Source of the DNA: CAWKEY01 sp963848675
GTDB taxonomy: Bacteria; Pseudomonadota; Gammaproteobacteria; Methylococcales; Methylomonadaceae
Direction: 5' to 3'
Length of the DNA: 64,000 nt
NCBI GenBank assembly: GCA_963848675.1
Contig: CAWKEY010000021.1
Coordinates: 1 to 64,000, forward strand
Shown here: positions 53,067 to 62,274 of the stretch, piece after piece
Layout: each line of letters opens with the position of its first letter
How positions within the stretch are numbered: the stretch's first letter is position 1
Program-made: the position numbers and the translations under genes
The notes under the pieces: model-generated
The model's input: only the letters and a program-made list of their open reading frames with translations
The model's database searches: none
What the model was told of the DNA's origin: nothing

Positions 53067-53762
53067 ATGCAACTGAAACTCCTTGACCCCCATAATCCGA
53101 ACCAGGAGTTCCCTGCCTTAAATCGGGCACTGCGAGAACCGGACGGCTTACTCGCAGTGGGCGGCTGTCTGTCAGTACAGCGTCTGCTTAACGCTTACCG
53201 GCACGGAATTTTTCCATGGTACAACCCGGGCGAACCTATTCTGTGGTGGTCGCCTGATCCGCGCCTGGTTTTATTTCCAGATAAACTCCATATTTCCCGC
53301 AGTCTGCGCAAAACCTTGAACAAGCATGATTTCCCCATCACTTTCGACCAGGCATTTAGTGCAGTAATCGACGCCTGCGCAGAACCCAGAAAAGGCCTGG
53401 CCGGAAGCTGGATAAGTAATGAAATCAAGCAGGCCTATAAAGAACTGTACAGACGTGGGATTGCGCATTCCGCAGAAGCCTGGTTTAACGGCGAATTGGT
53501 TGGCGGCTTGTATGGAGTCGCTTTGGGCCAAGTCTTTTTTGGCGAATCCATGTTTCACACCAAAACCGATGCCTCCAAGGTAGTCCTGGCCACCCTGGTT
53601 GAGCAACTTAACTGCTGGAATTATCAGTTGATAGACTGCCAAGTGCATACCCGGCATCTGGAAAGCCTGGGGGCTGAAGAAATAGATCGCGCTTATTTTG
53701 CCCGATTACTCGACCGCTATTGCGACGAACCCGCCCAATCATCAGCTTGGCAGCCTCGATGA
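53067..53762 (+). CDS. aat: Leucyl/phenylalanyl-tRNA-protein transferase
   Basis: Aat adds Leu or Phe to proteins beginning with Lys or Arg, marking them for ClpS-ClpAP. The 231-residue protein shows ALREPDGLLAVGG, LLNAYRHGIFPWYNPGEPIL, WWSPDPRLVLFP, GELVGGLYGVALGQVFFGES, MFHTKTDASK and the end LIDCQVHTRHLESLGAEEI. Its stop overlaps the bpt start (ATGA). With bpt, clpS and clpA it makes this locus a near complete N-degron pathway. Confidence 0.96.
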   Translation: MQLKLLDPHNPNQEFPALNRALREPDGLLAVGGCLSVQRLLNAYRHGIFPWYNPGEPILWWSPDPRLVLFPDKLHISRSLRKTLNKHDFPITFDQAFSAVIDACAEPRKGLAGSWISNEIKQAYKELYRRGIAHSAEAWFNGELVGGLYGVALGQVFFGESMFHTKTDASKVVLATLVEQLNCWNYQLIDCQVHTRHLESLGAEEIDRAYFARLLDRYCDEPAQSSAWQPR

Positions 53763-54460
53763 TTTCTTTACCACTCTACCTGACCCCCGAACATCCCTGC
53801 AGCTATCTTGAAGGTGAACGGGCGCAATCGATCTTTGTGCATCCGTCTTTTCAATTAACCACGGCGATCTATTCCGGACTGATAGCACAAGGCTTTCGGC
53901 GCAGCGGCGATGATGTATATAAGCCTCAATGTGCACAATGTACAGCCTGTGTACCAGCGCGATTGCCCGTTGCCGCATTTAAAGCCAGCAGAAGTCAGCA
54001 GCGCTGCCTAAGAAAAAACATCTGTATACAAGTCTCAATCAAGCCGGCTGCTTTTGAACAGCCGCATTATGATCTGTACTTGCGTTATCAAAACAGCCGC
54101 CACAGCGATGGCAACATGGCGCACGCCAGTACTGACGATTACATTCATTTTCTGAGCAGCTCATGGTGCAACACCCGATTTGTAGAGTTTTCGATTAATG
54201 GCGAGCTCGCCTGCGTTGCGGTCATGGATCAACTGGAAAATGCCCTGTCAGCCGTTTACACCTTTTTCGATCCAAAATTTTCCAGCTACAGCCCTGGCGT
54301 CTATGCCGTTTTATGGGAAATTGAGCGGGCAAAGCTGCTAAACCTTGACTACTTATATCTGGGGTTCTGGATAAAAAATTGTGCCAAGATGGCTTATAAA
54401 AGCCAATATCAGCCAATGCAGCTATTGCTTGAAAACGGCTGGTCTGAACTGTCTGTTTAA
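53759..54460 (+). CDS. bpt: Aspartate/glutamate leucyltransferase (Bpt, ATE-like)
   Basis: Bpt transfers Leu to N-terminal Asp or Glu. The ATG at 53759 (MISLPLYLTPEHPCSYLEG) overlaps the aat stop by four bases, so an upstream start at 53720 was rejected. The N-terminal domain has HPCSYLEG and CAQCTACVPARLPV with the metal or structural Cys set; the C-terminal GNAT-like domain has YLRYQNSRHSDGNMAH, TFFDPKFSSYSPGVYAVLWE and YLYLGFWI. It shares ancestry with arginyltransferases, and bacterial members mostly use Leu-tRNA. Confidence 0.92.
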   Translation: MISLPLYLTPEHPCSYLEGERAQSIFVHPSFQLTTAIYSGLIAQGFRRSGDDVYKPQCAQCTACVPARLPVAAFKASRSQQRCLRKNICIQVSIKPAAFEQPHYDLYLRYQNSRHSDGNMAHASTDDYIHFLSSSWCNTRFVEFSINGELACVAVMDQLENALSAVYTFFDPKFSSYSPGVYAVLWEIERAKLLNLDYLYLGFWIKNCAKMAYKSQYQPMQLLLENGWSELSV

Positions 54461-54551
54461 AACAAATAATTATGCACTTACGCCACAGATGCCTGTTGTT
54501 AACACCAGGCTTATGGTATTATTACGCGTTTTAATTGCTTGGATAAAACAC

Positions 54552-54770
54552 ATGGCTAAAGAAGATCAAATTGAGATGGAAGGCAAGGTAATCGATACCC
54601 TTCCTAACACGATGTTTCGCGTTGAACTGGAAAATGGTCACATTGTGACTGCTCACATTTCAGGAAAAATGCGTAAACACTACATCCGCATTCTAACCGG
54701 TGATAAAGTTAAAGTTGAAATGACGCCTTACGATTTGTCAAAGGGCCGCATCACATTCCGCATGCGCTAA
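54552..54770 (+). CDS. infA: Translation initiation factor IF-1
   Basis: IF-1 sits in the ribosomal A site during initiation. The 72-residue protein is one S1-like OB fold: MAKEDQIEMEGKVIDTLPNT, FRVELENGHIVTAHISGKMR, YIRILTGDKVKVEMTPYDLS and GRITFR. The order aat-bpt-infA and the convergent clpA-clpS match pseudomonad and related genomes. Frames extending upstream into the bpt end were rejected. Confidence 0.97.
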   Translation: MAKEDQIEMEGKVIDTLPNTMFRVELENGHIVTAHISGKMRKHYIRILTGDKVKVEMTPYDLSKGRITFRMR

Positions 54771-54809
54771 TCCAGTTTAATAAAACGGGAGCGCATGCTT
54801 CCTGATTGA

Positions 54810-57080
54810 TCATGTATTTTCAGAAACAGTCAGCTCTTTGCTTTCTATAGCAAACGCCAATTCATCATCTTCCAGATAAATTCGCACATTACCGCCACGC
54901 ACCAGTTTTCCGAACAACAAGTCATTAGCCAGGGGCTTTTTGATTTTTTCCTGAATCAACCGCGCCATCGGCCTTGCCCCCATTTTGGGGTCACAACCGT
55001 TCTTAGCCAGCCACAAACGTGCATCGGGGTCTAATGCGAGCGTGACATGCTTGTCTGCCAGCAAGGCTTCCAGTTCAAAGATAAATTTATCAACCACATG
55101 GCCGACAATTGAAATATCCAATGGCTTAAATTGAATAATGGCATCAAGACGATTGCGAAATTCCGGGGAGAACCCTTTTTCAATCACCTTCATACTATCA
55201 CTTGCATGATCCTGCTGGGTAAATCCGATAGAAGCCCGGCTTCCCTCTTCAGCACCGGCATTGGTAGTCATCACCAGGATAATATTACGAAAATCGGCTT
55301 TGCGTCCGTTATTGTCGGTCAGCGAGCCGTGGTCCATGACTTGCAATAACAGGTTGAAGACATCAGGATGGGCTTTTTCCAGCTCATCCAGCAACAATAC
55401 AGCATGAGGATGCTTAGTAACCTGCTCGGTTAGCAAGCCGCCTTGGTCGAAACCGACATAGCCCGGTGGCGCGCCAATCAAGCGGGACACGGTATGCCGC
55501 TCCATGTACTCGGACATATCAAAGCGAATCAGCTCCACACCCAGCACCTTGGCTAATTGGCGTGTCACCTCGGTTTTACCGACACCGGTAGGGCCAGCAA
55601 ACAGAAATGAACCTATGGTTTTTTGTGATTCCCGCAAGCCTGCGCGCGATAACTTGATTGCAGAAGCCAGTGCCGAAATGGCTTCGTCCTGACCAAAAAC
55701 CAGCATTTTCAGATTTTTTTCCAGATTGCTGAGTTTGTCGATGTCATTAGCCGACACCGATTTTGCAGGCACCCGGGCCATTTTTGAAACGATTTCTTCT
55801 ATTTCGGCCACATCAATCAGGTGTTTACGCGCGGCCGCGGACATCATCCGCTGCCTTGCTCCCGCTTCATCAATGACATCAATGGCCTTGTCAGGCAAAT
55901 GCCGGTCGGTAATATAGCGATCAGACAATTCTGCGGCCAGACGCAAGGCCTCAGCGGAATATTTTACATCATGATGTTCCTCAAAACGTGATTTGAGGCC
56001 TTTTAAAATTTGGATGGTATCTTCAACCGAAGGCTCCAGCACATCGATTTTCTGGAACCTGCGTGCCAAGGCGTGATCTTTTTCAAAGATGCCCCGGTAC
56101 TCCTGATAAGTCGTCGAACCAATACAGCGCAACTGTCCTGAAGCCAGCACAGGTTTGATCAGATTTGAGGCATCCATAACTCCGCCGGAGGCAGAGCCTG
56201 CGCCGATAATGGTATGAATTTCATCAATAAATAAAATCGAGTCTGGGTCCTTTCTTAACTGATTCACCAGCGCTTTCAGTCGCTTTTCAAAATCTCCACG
56301 ATACTTGGTGCCGGCTACCAGAGCGCCCATATCCAACGAATAAATCACGCTGTTCATCAGAATATCGGGAACATTCTCCTCGACTATTCTTTTCGCCAAG
56401 CCTTCGGCAATAGCGGTTTTACCGACACCCGCCTCGCCGACCAGTAACGGATTATTTTTACGCCGCCGGCAAAGTACCTGAATGGTTCTTTCAACCTCAA
56501 GCTCGCGGCCAATCAGTGGATCAATCCTGCCCTTCAAGGCTTCATCATTTAGATTAGTAGTGTATTTGTCTAACGGACTACCGGAAGCATCGGGATCTGA
56601 ACTGGCCAGTCCGGGAGTTCGGCCATCACCAGACTCATTGTCCTGATCGATTTTAGAAATACCATGGGCCAGATAGTTGACCACATCCAGCCTTGATATG
56701 TCCTGCTTATTCAGCAAATAGACCGCATGTGAATCCTGCTCGCTAAATAAAGCAACAAACAAATTGGCGCCGGACACTTCTTTTTTATCGGTGGCCTGCA
56801 CATGAAAAACAGCACGCTGAAGCACGCGCTGAAATCCCAAGGTTGGTTGCGTTTCACGCTGTATGCCCTCTGGAATCAAGGACATGGTTTCGTCAATAAA
56901 CTGCTCCAGCTGCCCACGTAGCGATTTGATATTGCATCCACAGGCTTTAAGTATGACTTCTGCGGAGGCATTATCGAGCAGTGCCAATAACAAATGCTCA
57001 ACCGTGATAAATTCATGGCGTTTGTCATGCGCATTTTTGAAGGCCTGATTTAACGTTATTTCCAGTTCTTTGCTTAACAT
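54810..57080 (-). CDS. clpA: ATP-dependent Clp protease ATP-binding subunit ClpA
   Basis: ClpA unfolds N-degron and other substrates and feeds them to ClpP. The 756-residue protein has two Clp_N repeats (about 1-145), AAA-1 with GEAGVGKTAIAEGL and AAA-2 with GPTGVGKTEVTRQL, SRLIGAPPGYVGFDQGG pore-loop-side motif, and a ClpP-contacting IGF loop (RASIGF). The lack of a coiled-coil M domain separates it from ClpB. It follows clpS by 12 bases in the same operon. Confidence 0.97.
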   Translation of the reverse strand: MLSKELEITLNQAFKNAHDKRHEFITVEHLLLALLDNASAEVILKACGCNIKSLRGQLEQFIDETMSLIPEGIQRETQPTLGFQRVLQRAVFHVQATDKKEVSGANLFVALFSEQDSHAVYLLNKQDISRLDVVNYLAHGISKIDQDNESGDGRTPGLASSDPDASGSPLDKYTTNLNDEALKGRIDPLIGRELEVERTIQVLCRRRKNNPLLVGEAGVGKTAIAEGLAKRIVEENVPDILMNSVIYSLDMGALVAGTKYRGDFEKRLKALVNQLRKDPDSILFIDEIHTIIGAGSASGGVMDASNLIKPVLASGQLRCIGSTTYQEYRGIFEKDHALARRFQKIDVLEPSVEDTIQILKGLKSRFEEHHDVKYSAEALRLAAELSDRYITDRHLPDKAIDVIDEAGARQRMMSAAARKHLIDVAEIEEIVSKMARVPAKSVSANDIDKLSNLEKNLKMLVFGQDEAISALASAIKLSRAGLRESQKTIGSFLFAGPTGVGKTEVTRQLAKVLGVELIRFDMSEYMERHTVSRLIGAPPGYVGFDQGGLLTEQVTKHPHAVLLLDELEKAHPDVFNLLLQVMDHGSLTDNNGRKADFRNIILVMTTNAGAEEGSRASIGFTQQDHASDSMKVIEKGFSPEFRNRLDAIIQFKPLDISIVGHVVDKFIFELEALLADKHVTLALDPDARLWLAKNGCDPKMGARPMARLIQEKIKKPLANDLLFGKLVRGGNVRIYLEDDELAFAIESKELTVSENT

Positions 57081-57092
57081 AAATTCTCCAAC

Positions 57093-57413
57093 CTACGCTT
57101 CTTCCATCGCACACATGAGCGGATGATGATGCTCTCGGGAATATTCATTCACTATATAGACCTTGGTTTCTGCAACATCTTTCGAATAAGTGCCACATAC
57201 GCCCACCCCTTGAGTATGAACTTGCAGCATCACCTGCGTCGCCTTTTCTTCAGGCATCGCAAAAAAATCCATTAAAATCTCAATGACAAAATCCATCGGA
57301 GTAAAATCATCATTTAATAAGATAACCCGGTATAAAGGGGGTCTTTTTAACTTGGGCTTAGCCGCTTGAACAGCCAGACCGTCATCATCTTTAAATGGAT
57401 CAAAATCAGACAT
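57093..57413 (-). CDS. clpS: ClpS adaptor
   Basis: ClpS binds N-terminal Leu, Phe, Tyr or Trp and delivers such proteins to ClpAP. The product from ATG 57413 (MSDFDPFKDDDG) has 106 residues. It shows YRVILLNDDFTPMDFVIEIL, with the Asn-Asp-Asp that grips the substrate N-terminus and the Met that limits pocket size, followed by VHTQGVGVCGTYSKDVAETK and HPLMCAMEEA. A TTG two codons upstream is a less likely start. Confidence 0.95.
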   Translation of the reverse strand: MSDFDPFKDDDGLAVQAAKPKLKRPPLYRVILLNDDFTPMDFVIEILMDFFAMPEEKATQVMLQVHTQGVGVCGTYSKDVAETKVYIVNEYSREHHHPLMCAMEEA

Positions 57414-57632
57414 ACACAACTAAAAAACTCTTCAAAACTTAACCATACTGTCAATCATAGTGAATTTCAACTTTATCTGCATCACAAAATACAGATGTCT
57501 TTATTAACAGCAACCCGCATGGCAAATTGAGGTTCAAGGTTCGACTAGTTCAAATGACAAAGTTCCAATCTTTAGCAACACAATAACGACGATTCTTGTA
57601 AAATATTGTTTTCTTATACCCGGAATTCATCG

Positions 57633-58088
57633 ATGGTTTGGAAACCACACGTTACCGTTGCCGCCGTTATTGAGCAAAACCAGCGTTTTTTACTGGTTGA
57701 AGAACAAACCGATAGCGGACTTCGATTTAATCAACCCGCAGGACACCTTGAGGAAAACGAAGACTTGATTGCTGCCGTAAAACGTGAAGTGTTTGAAGAA
57801 ACTGCCTGGCAGTTTGAACCTCAGCACATCGTAGGCATTCAACTTTGGCGTAAAAACTCAGGCTTTCCAAGTTTCATCAGAGTCTGTTTTTCAGGATTTT
57901 GTCATTCGCATGACCCAAATCAACAACTCGATGAAGGCATTATTGCCACGCACTGGCTGAGCCGTGACGAAATTGCGGCCAGAGCGCTGCGCAGTCCGCT
58001 GGTGCTTATTTGCGTGGATCAATACCTGAGCGGACAGCGCTTCCCCTTATCATTACTACATTCATTTCTCGATCTGGATCATGACTAA
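57633..58088 (+). CDS. nudJ: NUDIX phosphatase NudJ
   Basis: NudJ hydrolyses phosphates from nucleoside di- and triphosphates and from HMP-pyrophosphate in E. coli. The start at ATG 57633 (MVWKPHVTVAAVIEQN) fits the family. The NUDIX box is GHLEENEDLIAAVKREVFEETAW, with the REVFEET core in place (G, E and REUXEEXGU pattern, the last residue A in place of G). The C-terminal LRSPLV is typical. It overlaps mnmA by 8 bases, as in E. coli nudJ-mnmA. Confidence 0.9.
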   Translation: MVWKPHVTVAAVIEQNQRFLLVEEQTDSGLRFNQPAGHLEENEDLIAAVKREVFEETAWQFEPQHIVGIQLWRKNSGFPSFIRVCFSGFCHSHDPNQQLDEGIIATHWLSRDEIAARALRSPLVLICVDQYLSGQRFPLSLLHSFLDLDHD

Positions 58089-59172
58089 AAACATAATCGT
58101 TGGCATGTCCGGCGGTGTCGACTCCTCGGTTACTGCACTCCAACTTCTGGAACAGGGCCATCAGGTCACCGGTTTATTTATGAAAAACTGGGAAGAAGAC
58201 GACGGCACTGAATACTGTACCGCCCAGGCAGATCTCGCCGATGCGCAACAAGTGTGCGACAAACTGGGTATCGAATTAAAAACCGTGAATTTTGCCAGTG
58301 AATACTGGGATGAAGTGTTTGAAGTGTTTCTGTCCGAATTTAAAGCCGGCCGCACACCCAATCCCGATATTCTTTGCAACAAACACGTCAAATTCAAAGC
58401 GTTTCTGGATTATGCCATTGAAGATATGGGGGCTGAATACATTGCCACCGGCCATTACGCCCGCGTTAGCGAAAAAAATGGCGAATTCTTCTTAATGAAA
58501 GGACTGGACCCGAATAAAGAACAAAGCTATTTTCTCTATACACTGGGGCAAAAACAATTATCCCGCACCCTCTTTCCAATCGGCCACTTGCACAAGCCGG
58601 AAATTCGGGCCATGGCCCAAAAAGCCGGTTTTGACAACTACAAGAAAAAAGACAGCACCGGCATCTGTTTTATCGGCGAGCGCAAATTCAAGGAATTTCT
58701 GCAACGTTTTTTGCCGACCCAGCCTGGTGAAATACGCACACCGGAAGGTCAAAGTATCGGCAAGCATCACGGCTTGATGTATTACACTTTTGGCCAGCGC
58801 CAGGGCCTAGGCATAGGCGGCGTAAAAGATGCGCCGGAAGAGCCGTGGTATGTGCTTGAAAAGGATCTTGAGAATAACGTGCTGATTGTCGGCCAGGGCC
58901 ATGATCATCCGCTGATGCTGCATAACGTGCTGGAAGCCAGCCAGTTAGACTGGTGCAGCAACCGGCCGTTAACCGAAATACTCTATTGCGCCGCCAAAAC
59001 CCGCTATCGCCAGTCCGATCAGCCATGCCGGGTCGAACCGATAGGCCACGACCGGTGTAAAGTGGTATTTGAGCAGCCACAAAGAGCCATCACCCCTGGA
59101 CAGTCCGTTGTTTTTTATGACGGTGAAATATGCCTGGGTGGCGGTATTATTGAATCCAAAGCTAACGAGTAA
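58081..59172 (+). CDS. mnmA: tRNA 2-thiouridylase MnmA
   Basis: MnmA puts sulfur on U34 of tRNA for Glu, Gln and Lys. The 363-residue protein has PP-loop MSGGVDSSVTALQLL, the catalytic Cys in NPDILCNKHVKF, YIATGHYARV, the second catalytic Cys in STGICFIGERKF, and HHGLMYYTFGQRQGLGIGG. The next gene in E. coli would be hflD and then purB; here hflD is missing and purB follows after 128 bases that contain an inverted repeat. Confidence 0.96.
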   Translation: MTKNIIVGMSGGVDSSVTALQLLEQGHQVTGLFMKNWEEDDGTEYCTAQADLADAQQVCDKLGIELKTVNFASEYWDEVFEVFLSEFKAGRTPNPDILCNKHVKFKAFLDYAIEDMGAEYIATGHYARVSEKNGEFFLMKGLDPNKEQSYFLYTLGQKQLSRTLFPIGHLHKPEIRAMAQKAGFDNYKKKDSTGICFIGERKFKEFLQRFLPTQPGEIRTPEGQSIGKHHGLMYYTFGQRQGLGIGGVKDAPEEPWYVLEKDLENNVLIVGQGHDHPLMLHNVLEASQLDWCSNRPLTEILYCAAKTRYRQSDQPCRVEPIGHDRCKVVFEQPQRAITPGQSVVFYDGEICLGGGIIESKANE

Positions 59173-59193
59173 TACTTGAATTCATTCAGATCA

Positions 59194-59266
59194 ACCACGA
59201 AGATCACGAAGCAATAATTTTTTAATGAAGAATTGTCTTCTTCGTGTCCTTCGTGATCCTCGTGGT
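59194..59266. repeat. Inverted repeat, 18-bp arms
   Basis: The left arm ACCACGAAGATCACGAAG (59194-59211) and right arm CTTCGTGATCCTCGTGGT (59249-59266) are complementary with one mismatch, 37 bases apart. Repeats with ACCACGAAG...CTTCGTGGT occur between genes in many gammaproteobacteria. It lies where hflD is often found, between mnmA and purB. Confidence 0.6.
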
Positions 59267-59300
59267 AAAAATAATTTCTATAAAACATCCGGACCAAGCC

Positions 59301-60665
59301 ATGACCAATTTTGCCCTCACCGCCATTTCCCCTATCGACGGCCGCTATGCCGATAAAGTTGAAGCGCTGCGCCCCGTATTCAGCGAATACGGCCTGATCC
59401 GGTTTCGCGTGCAAGTTGAAGTGCGCTGGCTGCAAGCTTTAGCCACGCATCCGCAGATTACGGAAGTCAGCCCATTAAGCGATAACGCTAATCAACTCTT
59501 AAACAGTATCGTCAAACACTTCTCCGAAGCGGACGCGCAGCGTGTCAAAGACATCGAAAAAACCACCAATCACGATGTCAAGGCTGTTGAATATTTGCTC
59601 AAGGAAAAAATTGCCGGCTGTGCCGAGCTGGAAAAAATCAGCGAATTCATCCATTTTGCCTGCACCTCGGAAGACATCAACAATCTGTCTTATGCGTTAA
59701 TGCTCAAAGAAGGGCGAGCGGCGATTATGACGCAAATTGATGCCTGTATCACCGCCATCAAGAAAATCGCCGTAGAAACCGCCGGCCAGCCGATGCTCTC
59801 CCGCACCCACGGCCAGTCCGCCACACCAACCACAGTAGGCAAAGAATTCGCCAACGTCGCCGCACGCATGCAGCGTCAGCAGCAGCAACTGGCAGCGGTC
59901 GCCCTATTAGGTAAAATCAACGGCGCCGTCGGCAACTACAATGCCCATTCTGTGGCTTACCCCGATGTCGACTGGACTGCGTTTGCGCAGAACTTTGTCG
60001 AATCTCTGGGTTTGCAGTTTAACCCTTACACCATCCAGATTGAACCGCACGATTATATAGCCGAATTTTTCCACACCCTATCGCGCTTCAACACCGTCCT
60101 GCTGGATTTCGACCGTGACATTTGGGGTTATATTTCCCTGGGTTATTTCAAACAAAATACCATCGCCGGAGAAATCGGCTCCTCCACCATGCCACATAAA
60201 GTCAACCCGATCGATTTTGAAAATTCCGAAGGCAATTTAGGCATCGCCAATGCCTTGTTTGGCTTTTTGGCCGAAAAACTGCCCGTGTCGCGTTGGCAAC
60301 GTGATTTAACCGACTCCACCGTGCTCAGAAACATCGGCGTCGGCATCGCCCATACCAGCATCGCCATTCAAGCCAGTTTAAAAGGCATTTCCAAACTGCA
60401 AATCAATGTTGAAGCGATTGAAGCCGATCTGAACGCCAACTGGGAAGTGCTGGCCGAGCCCATCCAGACCGTCATGCGCCGTTACGGCATCGAAAAACCC
60501 TATGAAAAACTGAAAGAACTGACCCGCGGCCAACGCATTACCCCGGAACAAATGCACGAATTTATTGAAAAGCTCGAAGTCCCGGCCGATGCCAAAGCCG
60601 CCTTGCTGGCACTCACGCCGCGTGCTTATACCGGCTATGCAGAAAAACTGGCTAAAGATATGTAA
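59301..60665 (+). CDS. purB: Adenylosuccinate lyase
   Basis: PurB acts twice in purine synthesis, on SAICAR and on adenylosuccinate. I chose the ATG at 59301 (MTNFALTAISPIDGRYADK), rejecting 19 upstream residues. Present are the histidine motif SRTHGQSATPTTVGKEFANV, the fumarase-superfamily signature SSTMPHKVNPIDFENSEGNL with the catalytic Ser loop, and RWQRDLTDSTVLRNIGVGIA. The length of 454 matches the E. coli type (456). Confidence 0.97.
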   Translation: MTNFALTAISPIDGRYADKVEALRPVFSEYGLIRFRVQVEVRWLQALATHPQITEVSPLSDNANQLLNSIVKHFSEADAQRVKDIEKTTNHDVKAVEYLLKEKIAGCAELEKISEFIHFACTSEDINNLSYALMLKEGRAAIMTQIDACITAIKKIAVETAGQPMLSRTHGQSATPTTVGKEFANVAARMQRQQQQLAAVALLGKINGAVGNYNAHSVAYPDVDWTAFAQNFVESLGLQFNPYTIQIEPHDYIAEFFHTLSRFNTVLLDFDRDIWGYISLGYFKQNTIAGEIGSSTMPHKVNPIDFENSEGNLGIANALFGFLAEKLPVSRWQRDLTDSTVLRNIGVGIAHTSIAIQASLKGISKLQINVEAIEADLNANWEVLAEPIQTVMRRYGIEKPYEKLKELTRGQRITPEQMHEFIEKLEVPADAKAALLALTPRAYTGYAEKLAKDM

Positions 60666-60981
60666 ACATTCGTGAGGACTCACCGGATAACATGCAAAAA
60701 CGATCAGCTTGCACCACGAAGCTCCCGATTGTTAGCCCATGCCGGGCACTCCAGAAGCCATGCCGCACTTGTATGAACACCGCAACTGGGTGTTGCTTTT
60801 CAAGCAGAAACCAGCCATTATTAAAAATTTTGGCAGGTACGCTGTAAAGAGCGATCAGGAAGCCATTAATAACATCCGCGTGCTCCTTGTTGTCCTTTCA
60901 GTAACATTGCACACTGTTTATTAGCCAATCAATCCAATCATTTCGCAAAAAATTTTCATCAACAATAATAGAGCACTCAGC
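60666..60981. other. 316-bp intergenic region, no supported feature
   Basis: A 61-codon frame (60739-60924) has no ribosome binding site and no family resemblance and was not accepted. No terminator with a T-run after purB was found. Confidence 0.4.
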
Positions 60982-61992
60982 ATGAAATTTGTCGTTTCGT
61001 ATCCACAAACCAATTGGGATTATGTCAAGTTCAGATTAAACCGCATTATTCGGGGTAAAGACCGTTCCAACGATGTTTTCAGAGGTTTACCGGGCGGGAA
61101 ACTGGAATTATTCGAACACAACGGCAAACTGGGCGGCATTAAATCACTAGGCGAAATCTATCCGATTAAACCATTTGGCATGCAATATGTGGCGGGTGAA
61201 GGCTTGTATTTCATTACGGGTTTACCGTGCAGCCAAGACGGTGTAGCCGGTGATGAACACATTGCCCGGCTTAATGACCAAGGTGAAATAGATTTGGAAA
61301 TCCGCAGCCCCTTGCTGACCCAAGTGCGCTCACTGCGGCGAACCGAACGCGGTTTATTAGTCACCGCCAGCGGTGTAGACGCGCTCTTGGAATTTGATTT
61401 GTCGGGTCAATTGATATGGTCTTGGTGGGCAACCGAACACGGCTATGATCAGGCTTATGGTGGCGGCACGCGGAAAATTGATAAAACGATGGATCACCGC
61501 TTGAAAAATTACCCGGGGCGTTTGCAAACCACGCACCTGAACTCGGCAATTGTGGATCCTTACGACAACAGCAAAGTATTGACCATTCTTTTCTATCAAG
61601 GCAAAGTTGTGCGTATTGACAGAGAAACCTTGGAGCATGACGTCGTCATCAGTAACTTGAACGGCGCCCATCACATACGCCCCCATTCTCAAGGCTATAT
61701 GCTGTCCAACTCGCGCAAAGGCGAGGTATTAATCTATGACAAAAACTTCAATCTGATTGAAAGAGTACCGGGTACCAACCGTTTCTTTCCGGTGAAATGG
61801 GTGCAAGATGCCATTGAAACACCCTTTGGCACGCATCTTATCGCCGACTGCAATACTTTTAAATTGCGTGAGCGCGACAAAAACGGCAGAGAAAAATCCC
61901 ACAACACACGGATGCCGAATCGAGTGTTTCAAATTGAACCTGTCGCCGATAGCTTTAATTTTATTCAGCCATCAACTGCTCATAGCCAATAA
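60982..61992 (+). CDS. Hypothetical cytoplasmic beta-propeller-like protein
   Basis: The 336-residue protein lacks a signal peptide. Repeated short strands of the type GLYFITGLPC, GLLVTASGVDALLEFDLSGQ, VLTILFYQGKVVRIDRETLE, GAHHIRPHSQGYMLSNSRKG and GTHLIADCNTFKLRERDKNG look like blades of a propeller, with echoes of arylsulfotransferase-type proteins (LIWSWWATEHGY). I cannot name the family with confidence. No catalytic motif was identified. It stands between purB and an outer-membrane protein on the same strand, with 282 bases between them. Confidence 0.55.
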   Translation: MKFVVSYPQTNWDYVKFRLNRIIRGKDRSNDVFRGLPGGKLELFEHNGKLGGIKSLGEIYPIKPFGMQYVAGEGLYFITGLPCSQDGVAGDEHIARLNDQGEIDLEIRSPLLTQVRSLRRTERGLLVTASGVDALLEFDLSGQLIWSWWATEHGYDQAYGGGTRKIDKTMDHRLKNYPGRLQTTHLNSAIVDPYDNSKVLTILFYQGKVVRIDRETLEHDVVISNLNGAHHIRPHSQGYMLSNSRKGEVLIYDKNFNLIERVPGTNRFFPVKWVQDAIETPFGTHLIADCNTFKLRERDKNGREKSHNTRMPNRVFQIEPVADSFNFIQPSTAHSQ

Positions 61993-62045
61993 CTGGGGCC
62001 ACTTATTTCATTCTGGCCAATACATGCAAAATCGAGAGACTTGTG

Positions 62046-62051
62046 TATAAT
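62046..62051 (+). promoter_or_regulatory. Possible -10 element upstream of the outer-membrane protein gene
   Basis: TATAAT in the context TTGTGTATAATTACC is a consensus -10. No good -35 was found 16-18 bases upstream. It lies 224 bases before the chosen start at 62275, implying a long leader if used. Confidence 0.3.
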
Positions 62052-62274
62052 TACCACAGACTTACCATATTAACCACATTCAGGATGTCTGCGACCGGCT
62101 TGCAGTAGAATCGCTCAAGGCGCCAGAGGCAATTTTTTCGCCTTATCTGACGGTGGATTGCACAGATTCACTTGCAAACCCATCCAGAAACCCAATCATT
62201 CTCAACTTAACACACAAATGTCTAGCCAAGCGTTTCAGATTAAATGCTTATTAACAATAATTTTAGGGGGTAAA

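Noticed and set aside
54776..54805. Possible shared terminator between infA and clpA (GGAGCGCATGCTTCC)
   Set aside because: The stem is interrupted and has no T-run on either strand.
57531..57546. GGTTCAAGGTTCGAC, resembling a tRNA T-arm
   Set aside because: No acceptor stem, anticodon arm or D-arm can be drawn around it.
60739..60924. 61-codon frame after purB
   Set aside because: No ribosome binding site, no membrane or signal character and no recognisable family.
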